DNA from: Pseudoalteromonas rubra
Lineage (GTDB): Bacteria > Pseudomonadota > Gammaproteobacteria > Enterobacterales > Alteromonadaceae
Direction of reading: 5' to 3'
Assembly: GCF_000238295.3 (NCBI RefSeq)
Contig: NZ_AHCD03000035.1
Location: forward strand, 1,234,797 to 1,298,796
Length of the DNA stretch: 64,000 nt
Shown here: positions 27,663 through 35,780 of the stretch, piece by piece
Layout: each line of letters starts with the position of its first letter
Position numbering within the stretch: the stretch's first letter is position 1
Made by a program: the position numbers and the translations under genes
The notes under the pieces: generated by a model
What the model was told of the DNA's origin: nothing
The model's input: only the letters and a program-made list of their open reading frames with translations
Databases searched by the model: none

Positions 27663-29657
27663 TTAGTTGAACAAGGCATTCGCCTTAGCAACCACATTCT
27701 CAACCGTGAAGCCAAAATGCTTGAACAGCTCAGCCGCAGGCGCTGACTCACCAAAAGTACTCATGCCCACTACTGCACCATTCAGGCCTACATACTTGTA
27801 CCAGTAGTCTTCGATACCCGCTTCAATCGCAACACGACGTGTCACGGCAGCTGGCAATACTGACTCTTTATACTCAGAAGATTGTGCATCGAACGCATCG
27901 GTAGATGGCATAGACACAACACGTACGCGCTTGCCACTGTCACGAAGCTGAGCTGCTGCTTCTACAGCCAACTGAACTTCTGAACCAGTTGCAATCAGGA
28001 TAAGCTCAGGCTCACCGTCACAGCTCAGCACATAACCACCTTGCTTAATGGCTGCTACCTGCTCGTCACTACGCGCCTGTTGCTCAAGCCCCTGACGGGT
28101 AAATACCAGTGACGTAGGACCATCTTTACGTTCAATAGCTTGCTGCCAGGCAACCGCAGATTCAACCTGGTCACACGGACGCCAGTTAACCAGATTTGGT
28201 GTCATGCGCATGCTTGCAAGCTGCTCCACCGGCTGGTGTGTCGGGCCATCTTCACCCAGACCGATTGAATCGTGAGTGTAAACGAAAATACTTGGTTGCT
28301 TCATCAATGCAGCCATACGCACTGCGTTACGCGCGTATTCCATGAACATCAGGAAGGTCGCACCGTAAGGAATGAAGCCTTTGTGCAAAGCAATACCATT
28401 CATGATGGCTGACATGCCGAATTCACGTACACCATAGAAGATGTAGTTACCTGACGCATCGTCAGCGCTCAGACCTTTAGAGCCGTCCCACAAAGTCAGG
28501 TTTGAACCCGCCAGGTCCGCAGAACCACCCATAAATTCAGGTAGCAATGGACCAAACGCATTCAATGCATTTTGTGACGCTTTACGGGTCGCCGGATTGG
28601 CTGGGTTAGCCTGTAACTGTGCAATGTACTCTGCACTTTTCTGTGCCCAGTCAGCAGGTAACTCGCCTTTGGTACGACGTTCAAACTCTGCCGCCAGTTC
28701 AGGGTAATGCATCTGGTACTCAGTGAATTTAACCAGCCATTCGCTCTGAATTTGTTGACCGTGCGCCGCAGCATCCCATTTAGCGTACACTGACTCTGGA
28801 ATATCAAATGCTTCGTGCTCCCAGCCCAGGAATTCGCGTGCCGCTTTAATCTCGTCGTCACCCAGCGGTGCACCGTGACAATCATGGCTACCCGACTTGT
28901 TTGGCGAGCCGTAACCAATGACTGTCTTACAGCAGATCAGGGTTGGCTTATCTGATTCAGCGCGCGCCGCTTCGATTGCAGCCGTGATCGCCTCGCTGTC
29001 ATGACCGTCTACATCTGCAATCACATGCCAGCCATATGCTTCGAAACGTTTTGGTGTATCGTCGCTAAACCAGCCTTCCACTTCACCGTCAATAGAAATG
29101 CCGTTGTCATCCCAAAATGCGATAAGCTTGCCCAGGCCCAGAGTGCCTGCCAAAGAACACGCTTCGTGAGAAATACCTTCCATCAAACAGCCATCGCCTA
29201 AAAAGGCATACGTGTAGTGGTTCACGATGTCGTATTCATCGCGGTTAAACTGTGCTGCCAGTGCTTTTTCGGCAATCGCCATACCTACCGCATTGGTGAT
29301 ACCCTGGCCCAGAGGTCCAGTCGTGGTTTCGATACCTGGAGCATAACCATACTCAGGGTGGCCAGGCGTTTTGGAATGCATCTGGCGGAAGTTTTTCAGT
29401 TCATCGATCGACAGATCATAACCAGACAAATGCAACAGAGAATAAATGAGCATGGAGCCATGGCCATTTGATAATACAAAACGGTCACGATCGACCCAAT
29501 CTGGGTTATTTGGGTTGTGCTTTAAATAATCGCGCCACAATACCTCTGCGATATCGGCCATACCCATTGGGGCACCCGGGTGACCGGATTTGGCCTTTTG
29601 AACTGCGTCCATGGACAGAACGCGTATGGCATTTGCAAGTTCTTTGCGAGATGGCAT
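27663..29657 (-). CDS. tkt: Transketolase
   Basis: A 664-residue thiamine-diphosphate enzyme of the pentose phosphate pathway that moves two-carbon units between sugar phosphates. Family motifs include 'KSGHPGAPMGMADIA', the ThDP-binding region around 'GDGCLMEGISHEA' and the pyrimidine-domain 'YTHDSIGLGEDGPTHQPVEQ'. I chose the ATG at 29657 because AGGAG lies 6-7 nt upstream and MPSRKELANAIR is the usual N-terminus; the longer frame to 29765 has no family support. It is divergent from metK, an arrangement common in related genera. Confidence 0.95.
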   Translation of the reverse strand: MPSRKELANAIRVLSMDAVQKAKSGHPGAPMGMADIAEVLWRDYLKHNPNNPDWVDRDRFVLSNGHGSMLIYSLLHLSGYDLSIDELKNFRQMHSKTPGHPEYGYAPGIETTTGPLGQGITNAVGMAIAEKALAAQFNRDEYDIVNHYTYAFLGDGCLMEGISHEACSLAGTLGLGKLIAFWDDNGISIDGEVEGWFSDDTPKRFEAYGWHVIADVDGHDSEAITAAIEAARAESDKPTLICCKTVIGYGSPNKSGSHDCHGAPLGDDEIKAAREFLGWEHEAFDIPESVYAKWDAAAHGQQIQSEWLVKFTEYQMHYPELAAEFERRTKGELPADWAQKSAEYIAQLQANPANPATRKASQNALNAFGPLLPEFMGGSADLAGSNLTLWDGSKGLSADDASGNYIFYGVREFGMSAIMNGIALHKGFIPYGATFLMFMEYARNAVRMAALMKQPSIFVYTHDSIGLGEDGPTHQPVEQLASMRMTPNLVNWRPCDQVESAVAWQQAIERKDGPTSLVFTRQGLEQQARSDEQVAAIKQGGYVLSCDGEPELILIATGSEVQLAVEAAAQLRDSGKRVRVVSMPSTDAFDAQSSEYKESVLPAAVTRRVAIEAGIEDYWYKYVGLNGAVVGMSTFGESAPAAELFKHFGFTVENVVAKANALFN

Positions 29658-29901
29658 GAAGTCTCCTACTTTTTTTGTCATTTGAGTGGCAAATCTGTAC
29701 CTAATATACCCGTGTGGCGACGTTGTCACGTTTACCTTAATGTGTGGCAATTCAATGCATGACACGCCGAAATGCAGGTAACTCGATTAGAAAATTGGTC
29801 CCCATTCTTACCTATTAGGGTAACCACTGCAATTAAAAATCAATGAAATCTTAGCGTCATTGGGGACTTTTTTACTGCGTTTTTCGCAAAGGTTTAAAAT
29901 T

Positions 29902-29917
29902 AGACGTCTAGGCGTAA
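29902..29917 (+). promoter_or_regulatory. Tandem MetJ operator (met boxes) upstream of metK
   Basis: AGACGTCT (29902-29909), a perfect met box, is directly followed by AGGCGTAA, a half-matching second box, in the 8-bp tandem register MetJ dimers bind. It lies about 100 bp before metK, a known MetJ target in Gammaproteobacteria. Repression by MetJ with S-adenosylmethionine as corepressor is inferred. The rest of the 361-bp tkt-metK gap shows no gene. Confidence 0.65.
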
Positions 29918-30018
29918 AAAAGCTATGCAGCCGAGCGCGTTTTCGATAATATATCGCTCTGATTTTTTCGCGCTATTCCTGTTGTTTGTGAAGCGCAATA
30001 TTTGTGAGCATAAATACA

Positions 30019-31170
30019 ATGGCAAAACATTTATTTACTTCTGAATCTGTTTCTGAGGGTCATCCGGATAAAATCGCCGATCAGATCTCTGATGCGGTAC
30101 TAGATGCTATCCTTGAGCAAGATCCAAAAGCACGTGTTGCGTGTGAAACTTACGTAAAAACCGGCATGGTGATGGTCGGTGGTGAAATCACCACTAGCGC
30201 CTGGGTTGATATTGAAGAACTAACGCGTAAAACGGTACGCGAAATTGGCTACACTCATTCAGATATGGGTTTTGACGCCGACTCGTGTGCAATTCTGAAC
30301 ACCATTGGTAAACAATCACCAGACATCAACCAGGGTGTTGACCGTACTCGTCCTGAAGAACAAGGCGCGGGTGACCAGGGTCTCATGTTTGGTTATGCCT
30401 GTAACGAAACCGACGTATTAATGCCGGCACCAATCACTTACTCACACCGTCTGGTTCAACGTCAGGCACAGGTGCGTAAAGATGGTACTCTGCCTTGGTT
30501 GCGTCCAGACGCTAAGTCACAGGTAACATTTGCCTATGAAAATGGCAAAGCAGTGGGTATTGACGCAGTTGTTCTGTCAACGCAGCACTGTGATTCAGTT
30601 TCTCAGGATGATCTGGTTGAAGCGGTGATGGAAACCATCATCAAACCAGTACTGCCCGCTGAGCTAATCACTGAAGCAACCAAGTTTTTCATCAACCCAA
30701 CTGGCCGTTTCGTTATCGGTGGTCCAATGGGTGACTGTGGTCTGACTGGCCGTAAAATCATCGTAGATACATACGGTGGTATGGCACGTCACGGTGGTGG
30801 TGCATTCTCAGGTAAAGATCCATCAAAAGTTGACCGCTCAGCCGCTTATGCAGCACGTTATGTTGCTAAGAACATCGTTGCAGCAGGCCTTGCGGACAAA
30901 TGTGAAATCCAGGTGTCTTATGCAATTGGTGTTGCTGAGCCAACGTCTATCAGTGTTGAAACCTTCGGCACAGGTAAACTAGAAGAAGCGCGTCTGATCG
31001 AATTGATCCGCGACCACTTCGACCTGCGTCCTTACGGCCTGATCACTATGCTGGACCTTGAACGTCCAATCTACCAGCCGACTGCGGCATACGGTCACTT
31101 CGGCCGTAATGAATTCCCGTGGGAAGCAACCGACAAAGCAGAAGCACTTAAAGCAGCTGCTGGTCTATAA
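30019..31170 (+). CDS. metK: S-adenosylmethionine synthetase
   Basis: A 383-residue enzyme making S-adenosylmethionine from methionine and ATP. Motifs 'GHPDKIADQISDA' near the N-terminus, 'GAGDQGLMFGYA' (substrate loop) and 'GGGAFSGKDPSKVDRSAAY' are canonical. The ATG at 30019 begins the standard MAKHLFTSES N-terminus; a GTG five codons earlier is less likely. Preceded by a MetJ-like operator and followed by a strong terminator, so monocistronic. Confidence 0.96.
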   Translation: MAKHLFTSESVSEGHPDKIADQISDAVLDAILEQDPKARVACETYVKTGMVMVGGEITTSAWVDIEELTRKTVREIGYTHSDMGFDADSCAILNTIGKQSPDINQGVDRTRPEEQGAGDQGLMFGYACNETDVLMPAPITYSHRLVQRQAQVRKDGTLPWLRPDAKSQVTFAYENGKAVGIDAVVLSTQHCDSVSQDDLVEAVMETIIKPVLPAELITEATKFFINPTGRFVIGGPMGDCGLTGRKIIVDTYGGMARHGGGAFSGKDPSKVDRSAAYAARYVAKNIVAAGLADKCEIQVSYAIGVAEPTSISVETFGTGKLEEARLIELIRDHFDLRPYGLITMLDLERPIYQPTAAYGHFGRNEFPWEATDKAEALKAAAGL

Positions 31171-31192
31171 TTGTAAACTCAGATTTACAGAT

Positions 31193-31220
31193 AAGGCGCC
31201 TTAGGGCGCCTTTTGTTTTG
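31193..31220 (+). terminator. Intrinsic terminator of metK
   Basis: AAGGCGCC and GGCGCCTT form an 8-bp stem with a TTAG loop, followed by TTGTTTTG, 22 bp beyond the metK stop. Confidence 0.9.
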
Positions 31221-31233
31221 CAATTCGAAATAA

Positions 31234-32085
31234 TTAATTCCCGGAAATCAAAAACTCTTCAATATCTTCTTTAATATCCACATAATCATCATCGTGAATA
31301 TTTAAGACAATCATTATCTTATCTTTAAATGCATGCCAGTCGGCACAATTGCGAAAGTATTTACCTTCAAACGCGAGGTTTTCTGCCAGCTTAAGAATGG
31401 CAAAGGCCTGTTGTTCGCTCTCATCATGCTCTTCTTCCAGATACTGCGGATCATGATGGCGTAAGATAATCTGACACATGGATTTGGGGATATTCCAGGA
31501 GCTCGCAAGATAGTAACCCACCACCGCATGATTGGTCGGATACAGCTCCTCCTCATAATGGGCCAGAGTATATTCGGGCCGCTGAATGGCGCGTGTCATG
31601 ACCTCTTTGTAATTGTCATAGCGCATTGCCATGGCCGGTATTCCGGCATCATGAAACAAACCAAGCAACTGCAAGTTCTCAATGGGGACGTTCGCGCGCA
31701 CCCGTTTACCAATTAGCATGGCTATCTGCGAAATATCAATGGCATTGTCCCAGAAGCGCTCTAAGGAAATACAGCAAAGACTCTGGTCGAACGCTTCTTT
31801 CAATAAGTACCCGGTAACAATCTGTGTGATGCTATTGAGCCCCAGAAACATCACCGCCTGTTTAATGTCAGACACCGTCCTGGACATCCCATAGGCCGGC
31901 GAATTAATCACCTTTAGCACCGCGGCCGATGTTGCGACATCTTGTGAAATGATGTTCGCAACGCGATTTAACTCAGGCTCTTCACTATTGAGTTCATTCT
32001 GGATGTGCTCCAGAACTTCAGGCTTTGCAGGCAGATTAAAACCGGAGCGCAACTCCGCCAGTGTTTTTTCATCGATATTAAGCAT
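31234..32085 (-). CDS. HDOD domain signalling protein
   Basis: A 283-residue protein consisting of an HDOD domain, a catalytically degenerate relative of HD phosphohydrolases. It has 'LPAKPEVLEHIQNEL', 'ISQDVATSAAVLKVINSPAYGMSR' and 'LLGLFHDAGIPAMA' segments typical of the family. HDOD proteins act in regulation of motility, biofilm and stress signalling, often in c-di-GMP networks; no catalytic role is assigned. The ATG at 32085 was chosen; a TTG at 32097 is an alternative. It is convergent with metK and follows the ygiF/START pair on the same strand. Confidence 0.88.
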   Translation of the reverse strand: MLNIDEKTLAELRSGFNLPAKPEVLEHIQNELNSEEPELNRVANIISQDVATSAAVLKVINSPAYGMSRTVSDIKQAVMFLGLNSITQIVTGYLLKEAFDQSLCCISLERFWDNAIDISQIAMLIGKRVRANVPIENLQLLGLFHDAGIPAMAMRYDNYKEVMTRAIQRPEYTLAHYEEELYPTNHAVVGYYLASSWNIPKSMCQIILRHHDPQYLEEEHDESEQQAFAILKLAENLAFEGKYFRNCADWHAFKDKIMIVLNIHDDDYVDIKEDIEEFLISGN

Positions 32086-32141
32086 AACAGCAAACAAGTC
32101 AGGCTAGTTTGATTTTAGTGTAGACGATGATTGAGTGATGA

Positions 32142-32828
32142 TCATTCAAACGGGCAGGTATTTGCGGGCGTAATGGCCCAGCCCTCTGCGTTGTGCATCC
32201 GCACCGGCAACAAAGCATGCAGTGCGTTAAACGATATGCGTGTATTGCGCAGCGCCACTTTGTCGACAAACCACTGCGGCGCATCGCCCTGAATATCTGC
32301 CGAGATCTGGTAGTCTATCTCAACGGCATTGTCTCGTTCCGTCAGAACCCATTGCACTATGACAGGTTCAATGCGGATCATTCCCGGCTCGGACGGGTAC
32401 TCAGCGACTGAACGTATCTTGAGCTCATAACTGGCGGGGGACTTTTGCAATAAACAGGCATGCGTCACCATATCTCGCTTGCGCAGTGGCCAGGGCAAAT
32501 CAAAGTGGGTCAAAACCAGCGCCTGACTTGGCGCAGGACGAGACAAAATTGTGACGGCGCTAACATGCTTAACCCACTGGGAAACACGAGTGGTATCGTG
32601 CAGCAGGTTAATCACCGATTTTGCGCTGACGCCCGGCCATTTTCCGGTGACACGGATCCGCATAGGTTGGTCGGGTAACTTCTGATAGCTAATAGAAAAT
32701 AAAGAGGAATGATGCCAGGGCTGCCAACTTATCTGGCTCTGCGCACTGTGACCAGAAGCCGCAAAGCAGACCAGCCACAGCAGTATGCCCGGGCATGCCA
32801 GGCGACATGTATTACCAGTAGGGTTCAC
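32142..32828 (-). CDS. Exported START-domain protein
   Basis: A 228-residue protein with an N-terminal hydrophobic export segment (about 8-28, 'CPGILLWLVCFAASGHSA') and a START/SRPBCC lipid-binding-like fold ('VINLLHDTTRVSQWVKHV', 'LPWPLRKRDMVTH', 'VQWVLTERDNAVEIDYQI'). START-like proteins of this type in proteobacteria are presumed to bind hydrophobic ligands in the periplasm; ligand unknown. It begins at GTG inside the 3' end of ygiF (17-bp overlap), suggesting translational coupling. Confidence 0.75.
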   Translation of the reverse strand: MNPTGNTCRLACPGILLWLVCFAASGHSAQSQISWQPWHHSSLFSISYQKLPDQPMRIRVTGKWPGVSAKSVINLLHDTTRVSQWVKHVSAVTILSRPAPSQALVLTHFDLPWPLRKRDMVTHACLLQKSPASYELKIRSVAEYPSEPGMIRIEPVIVQWVLTERDNAVEIDYQISADIQGDAPQWFVDKVALRNTRISFNALHALLPVRMHNAEGWAITPANTCPFE

Positions 32829-34329
32829 TGTTTAACGAAGCCTGACGGCTTTGTTCCATCGCACTGACCAGGAAATCGGCCTTTTGTTGCAACCACACCA
32901 GGATATCCTGCAAAGCCTCATTAGGCTGACCTTCACACAACTTACGAAGATAAAACAGGGTTTCCAACTCATAAATACCATAGACAATATCAACCCAGGG
33001 CGCTCTGAACGCCTGACGGGTTTCTTTGTCGTATAATTTACCCAAACAGTGACCACTTAGCAGCATGTTTTCCAGCGGCTGACGGCACTCAAGATACTCT
33101 TTCACTGTCATGGTCCGATCAGCCGGATAAAGTGTCGTTATCTTGTTCCAGTCATGGTCGTAGGCACGTTTAGCCAAGGTCTCGACCGGACTTTGCGCAG
33201 CCGTAATAGCGTTCTGGTCCCAGTTTTTACGCCACGATTTATCCAGTAACCAGCGAGTTAGAGCCAAAATCAAACGATTGTATCGCGAACAATGGAACAG
33301 ATCTTCTATGTCTGTCACGGTTGGCTGAACATCTTTCATATCGGCAATGACCTGAGCCAGTTCAGGGGCATTGGAGATCCGCTTGTAATAGGCATGTCGC
33401 TTTGAAGTATAAGTTTTCAGGTGAATGGCATTTTCCACCCAACCGAGCTCTGACAATAGCCACTTCAGTTCTTTGCGCAAAAATTCCGTTGACGATTTGT
33501 CAACAAACTCCTCAAATAACCAAAATGCATGACGAATTAGGCTGACACCATCAATGACACGCTTCAGCGTTTTAAGACTCGGCGCATCGAGATAACACTG
33601 CTCGTGTTTCTGCACAAACTGAATACCATGGTTGACGGTTGCAACCAGCGCTTGCTCTTGTGAGCAGTCTCGAGGCAGTTTAATCACCCCGAGGGTTTTA
33701 TTTGCCTTGAGCGGTTTATCATCGGCAATACGGTAGCCTCTTGCCGCCTTGGAGTATAATCCGAGTCTGAGGCCAATATGCTGTAACAAGTGATCGGCCA
33801 GCAGAAATAAATCATCTCTGTCGCCGTCAATCAATTCAATTTCTAGCTCAGAGATAGGTTCAACAGCGCCCTGTGCACTGATCTCGCCTTTGTCCAATAC
33901 CACCTCAATCTCACTGCCAGCCTCAGTTTCAATCAGCCAGGTACGGCGAATAAAGTTGGTGCTAAAGATTGGAAACAGATTACTGGCGATTGATTCCAGC
34001 TGCACACCCATAGGCCAAATACTGCTGTCAAAGGCATGAATATCTGGTCGACTGCCCTGAATGGGTAAATTGTATTCTGGACGCTGATGCAACCCACCAA
34101 CCACTTCACCCGCAAGCTTGATCGTCTGCTCGCAGTCGTCATCATTGCAGCGTGTGCGCAAGCCTATGTCTAATGCACGTAACTCCCGGCTGGGGGTATC
34201 AAAGTAGGCATTTTTCAGATTTTTAGCGGGCTTGTTGCTGACTTTTTTAGCAAACTGGGTAATAAGGGCTGGGATCAGCGGAACTTCATTGTCTGAAACC
34301 AAAAATTTCAGTTCTATCTCAGTGTCCAT
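32812..34329 (-). CDS. ygiF: CYTH-CHAD inorganic triphosphatase YgiF
   Basis: A 505-residue two-domain protein. The N-terminal CYTH domain has the diagnostic EIELKF signature (Glu4, Glu6, Lys8) and further acidic pairs such as 'ISELEIELIDGD'. The C-terminal CHAD domain (about 215-505) is helical and basic and in related proteins binds polyphosphate. E. coli YgiF hydrolyses inorganic triphosphate; the same is inferred here. It is divergent from the ygiM homologue. Confidence 0.9.
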   Translation of the reverse strand: MDTEIELKFLVSDNEVPLIPALITQFAKKVSNKPAKNLKNAYFDTPSRELRALDIGLRTRCNDDDCEQTIKLAGEVVGGLHQRPEYNLPIQGSRPDIHAFDSSIWPMGVQLESIASNLFPIFSTNFIRRTWLIETEAGSEIEVVLDKGEISAQGAVEPISELEIELIDGDRDDLFLLADHLLQHIGLRLGLYSKAARGYRIADDKPLKANKTLGVIKLPRDCSQEQALVATVNHGIQFVQKHEQCYLDAPSLKTLKRVIDGVSLIRHAFWLFEEFVDKSSTEFLRKELKWLLSELGWVENAIHLKTYTSKRHAYYKRISNAPELAQVIADMKDVQPTVTDIEDLFHCSRYNRLILALTRWLLDKSWRKNWDQNAITAAQSPVETLAKRAYDHDWNKITTLYPADRTMTVKEYLECRQPLENMLLSGHCLGKLYDKETRQAFRAPWVDIVYGIYELETLFYLRKLCEGQPNEALQDILVWLQQKADFLVSAMEQSRQASLNSEPYW

Positions 34330-34454
34330 CAGGGGTGTGATTTACCTATGTAATTTTCGAACCTCCAAAATATACAAAGGGTCCGCACTTTGCAAACCTT
34401 TTAGTAATTATTAGCGCATTATCACCACCAATCCCAACCGGTTTCGTCAATTAC

Positions 34455-34474
34455 AGGTGTAAACATGTACACCT
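34455..34474. promoter_or_regulatory. Inverted repeat AGGTGTA-N6-TACACCT between ygiF and ygiM
   Basis: A 20-bp inverted repeat with 7-bp arms (AGGTGTA / TACACCT) lies in the 287-bp divergent region, about 140 bp from each start. Size and symmetry fit a dimeric repressor operator; the regulator is not identifiable from this alone. Confidence 0.4.
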
Positions 34475-34616
34475 ATCTTCACCGTCAACGCCCTCACAAC
34501 TGAGCTGAAAACCACCTGTTCACCATTTTCCTGCAAAACCTGCCCCTTGCCTTTGCGCCGGGAAATCCCTACTATTTTGTTAACTTTATAACGATATCAA
34601 TATTTAAGGCCTGCAA

Positions 34617-35240
34617 ATGCTGAAAAATATCGCTTTGCCGCTGCTGCTGTCTGTGCTCTCATTGAGCGCAATGGCGGAGCAAACCGAGCTGCAAAATGAG
34701 CCCACAGAGGCGCAGTCAGCAACTGACAATAATGGCTATATTGTCGACGATTTATACTTATTCATGCACACCGGACCGGGCAAGAATTATCGCATTCTGG
34801 GCTCTGTTGAAGCCGGAAGCCCGATCACCATCCTCAATGCAGAGCAAGACAATTTTATCCAAATCAGAGATGACAAAGCACGCGAAGGATGGGTAGAAAG
34901 CCAATTTGTCACATCAGAGCCGGGGTTGCGTCAACGACTCGACAGTGCCAATCTGGCACTCAGCGATAGCAGCAATGAACTCAATACGTTGCAAAGCCAA
35001 ATTCCACAACTGGAACAGGCTAATCTACAATTACAACAAGATAATGAGGCGCTAAAAAACAATATCACTGAGTTGGAAAAAGCGCTTGAAGCTCAGGTAG
35101 AGGCAAGCAAAAACAAAGCACAAACAGAACAGCACATGCTATTAAGCTATGGTGGCGGTATTGCCATTGCAGGCATTCTGATTGGTGTGATATTAACCCT
35201 GGTGTTGTCGCGACGTAAGCGCTACGACGGCTGGGCGTAA
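34617..35240 (+). CDS. ygiM: SH3-domain membrane protein (YgiM/TIGR04211 type)
   Basis: A 207-residue protein with a signal peptide (about 1-20), a bacterial SH3 domain (about 40-100, 'LYLFMHTGPGKNYRILGSVEAG...GWVESQFV'), a coiled coil (about 105-170) and a C-terminal transmembrane helix (about 176-197) ending in a basic tail. The layout and length match E. coli YgiM. The SH3 domain should lie in the periplasm and may bind murein; no enzymatic function is known. Divergent from ygiF, which neighbours the ygiM type in several genomes. Confidence 0.85.
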   Translation: MLKNIALPLLLSVLSLSAMAEQTELQNEPTEAQSATDNNGYIVDDLYLFMHTGPGKNYRILGSVEAGSPITILNAEQDNFIQIRDDKAREGWVESQFVTSEPGLRQRLDSANLALSDSSNELNTLQSQIPQLEQANLQLQQDNEALKNNITELEKALEAQVEASKNKAQTEQHMLLSYGGGIAIAGILIGVILTLVLSRRKRYDGWA

Positions 35241-35253
35241 TCAATCACCAATT

Positions 35254-35278
35254 AAAAAAGGCCATTACGGCCTTTTTT
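35254..35278. terminator. Bidirectional terminator between ygiM and the FKBP gene
   Basis: AAAAAAGGCC and GGCCTTTTTT form a 10-bp stem with a 5-nt loop, giving a T-tract on either strand between two convergent genes. Confidence 0.92.
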
Positions 35279-35286
35279 AATTTCTG

Positions 35287-35766
35287 TTACTCAATACCCA
35301 GTAACTCAACTTCAAAAATCAACAGTGACCCCGGCGCTATTTTCCCGGCTGCTCTGTCACCATAACCCAGCTCAGGTCCGATGAAGAAACGGTACTTATC
35401 ACCCACCGTCATTAACTGAACGCCTTCTGTCCAGCCTGCTATCACCTGATTCAGCCCAAAGCTAATTGACTCTCCGCGCGCCACTGAGCTATCAAACACG
35501 GAACCGTCCAGTAAAGTGCCATGATAATGCACAGTCACTTTATCGGTGGGGCCAGGATGGACATCCCCGTCTCCTTTGCTGATCACTTCATATTGCAGGC
35601 CTGACTGAGTAGTCGTGATCCCCGGCTTTTGCCCGTTTTGCGCCAAAAACTCAGCGGCTTCAATACGATTGCCTGCCGCCGCCTGTTTTTGCTGTTTGCC
35701 ATTTTTAAAAATAAGCCATCCCAGCACGACGATGACCAGGACGAGAACAATATTGGTTGTTGACAT
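35287..35766 (-). CDS. FKBP-type peptidyl-prolyl cis-trans isomerase, membrane-anchored
   Basis: A 159-residue protein with an N-terminal membrane anchor (about 5-20) and one FKBP domain (about 55-159). Conserved active-site positions appear in 'VTVHYHGTLLDGSVFDSS', 'GESISFGLNQVIAGWTEGVQLM' and 'LGYGDRAAGKIAPGSLLIFEVELL'. It should accelerate proline isomerisation in periplasmic proteins. It lies 14 bp downstream of the Lon-like protease gene, so the two may be co-expressed in protein quality control. Confidence 0.9.
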   Translation of the reverse strand: MSTTNIVLVLVIVVLGWLIFKNGKQQKQAAAGNRIEAAEFLAQNGQKPGITTTQSGLQYEVISKGDGDVHPGPTDKVTVHYHGTLLDGSVFDSSVARGESISFGLNQVIAGWTEGVQLMTVGDKYRFFIGPELGYGDRAAGKIAPGSLLIFEVELLGIE

Positions 35767-35780
35767 AGTGACTACCTAAA

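Noticed and set aside
29766..30018. SAM riboswitch upstream of metK
   Set aside because: No SAM-riboswitch-like multi-stem core was seen; a MetJ operator explains regulation better in this group.
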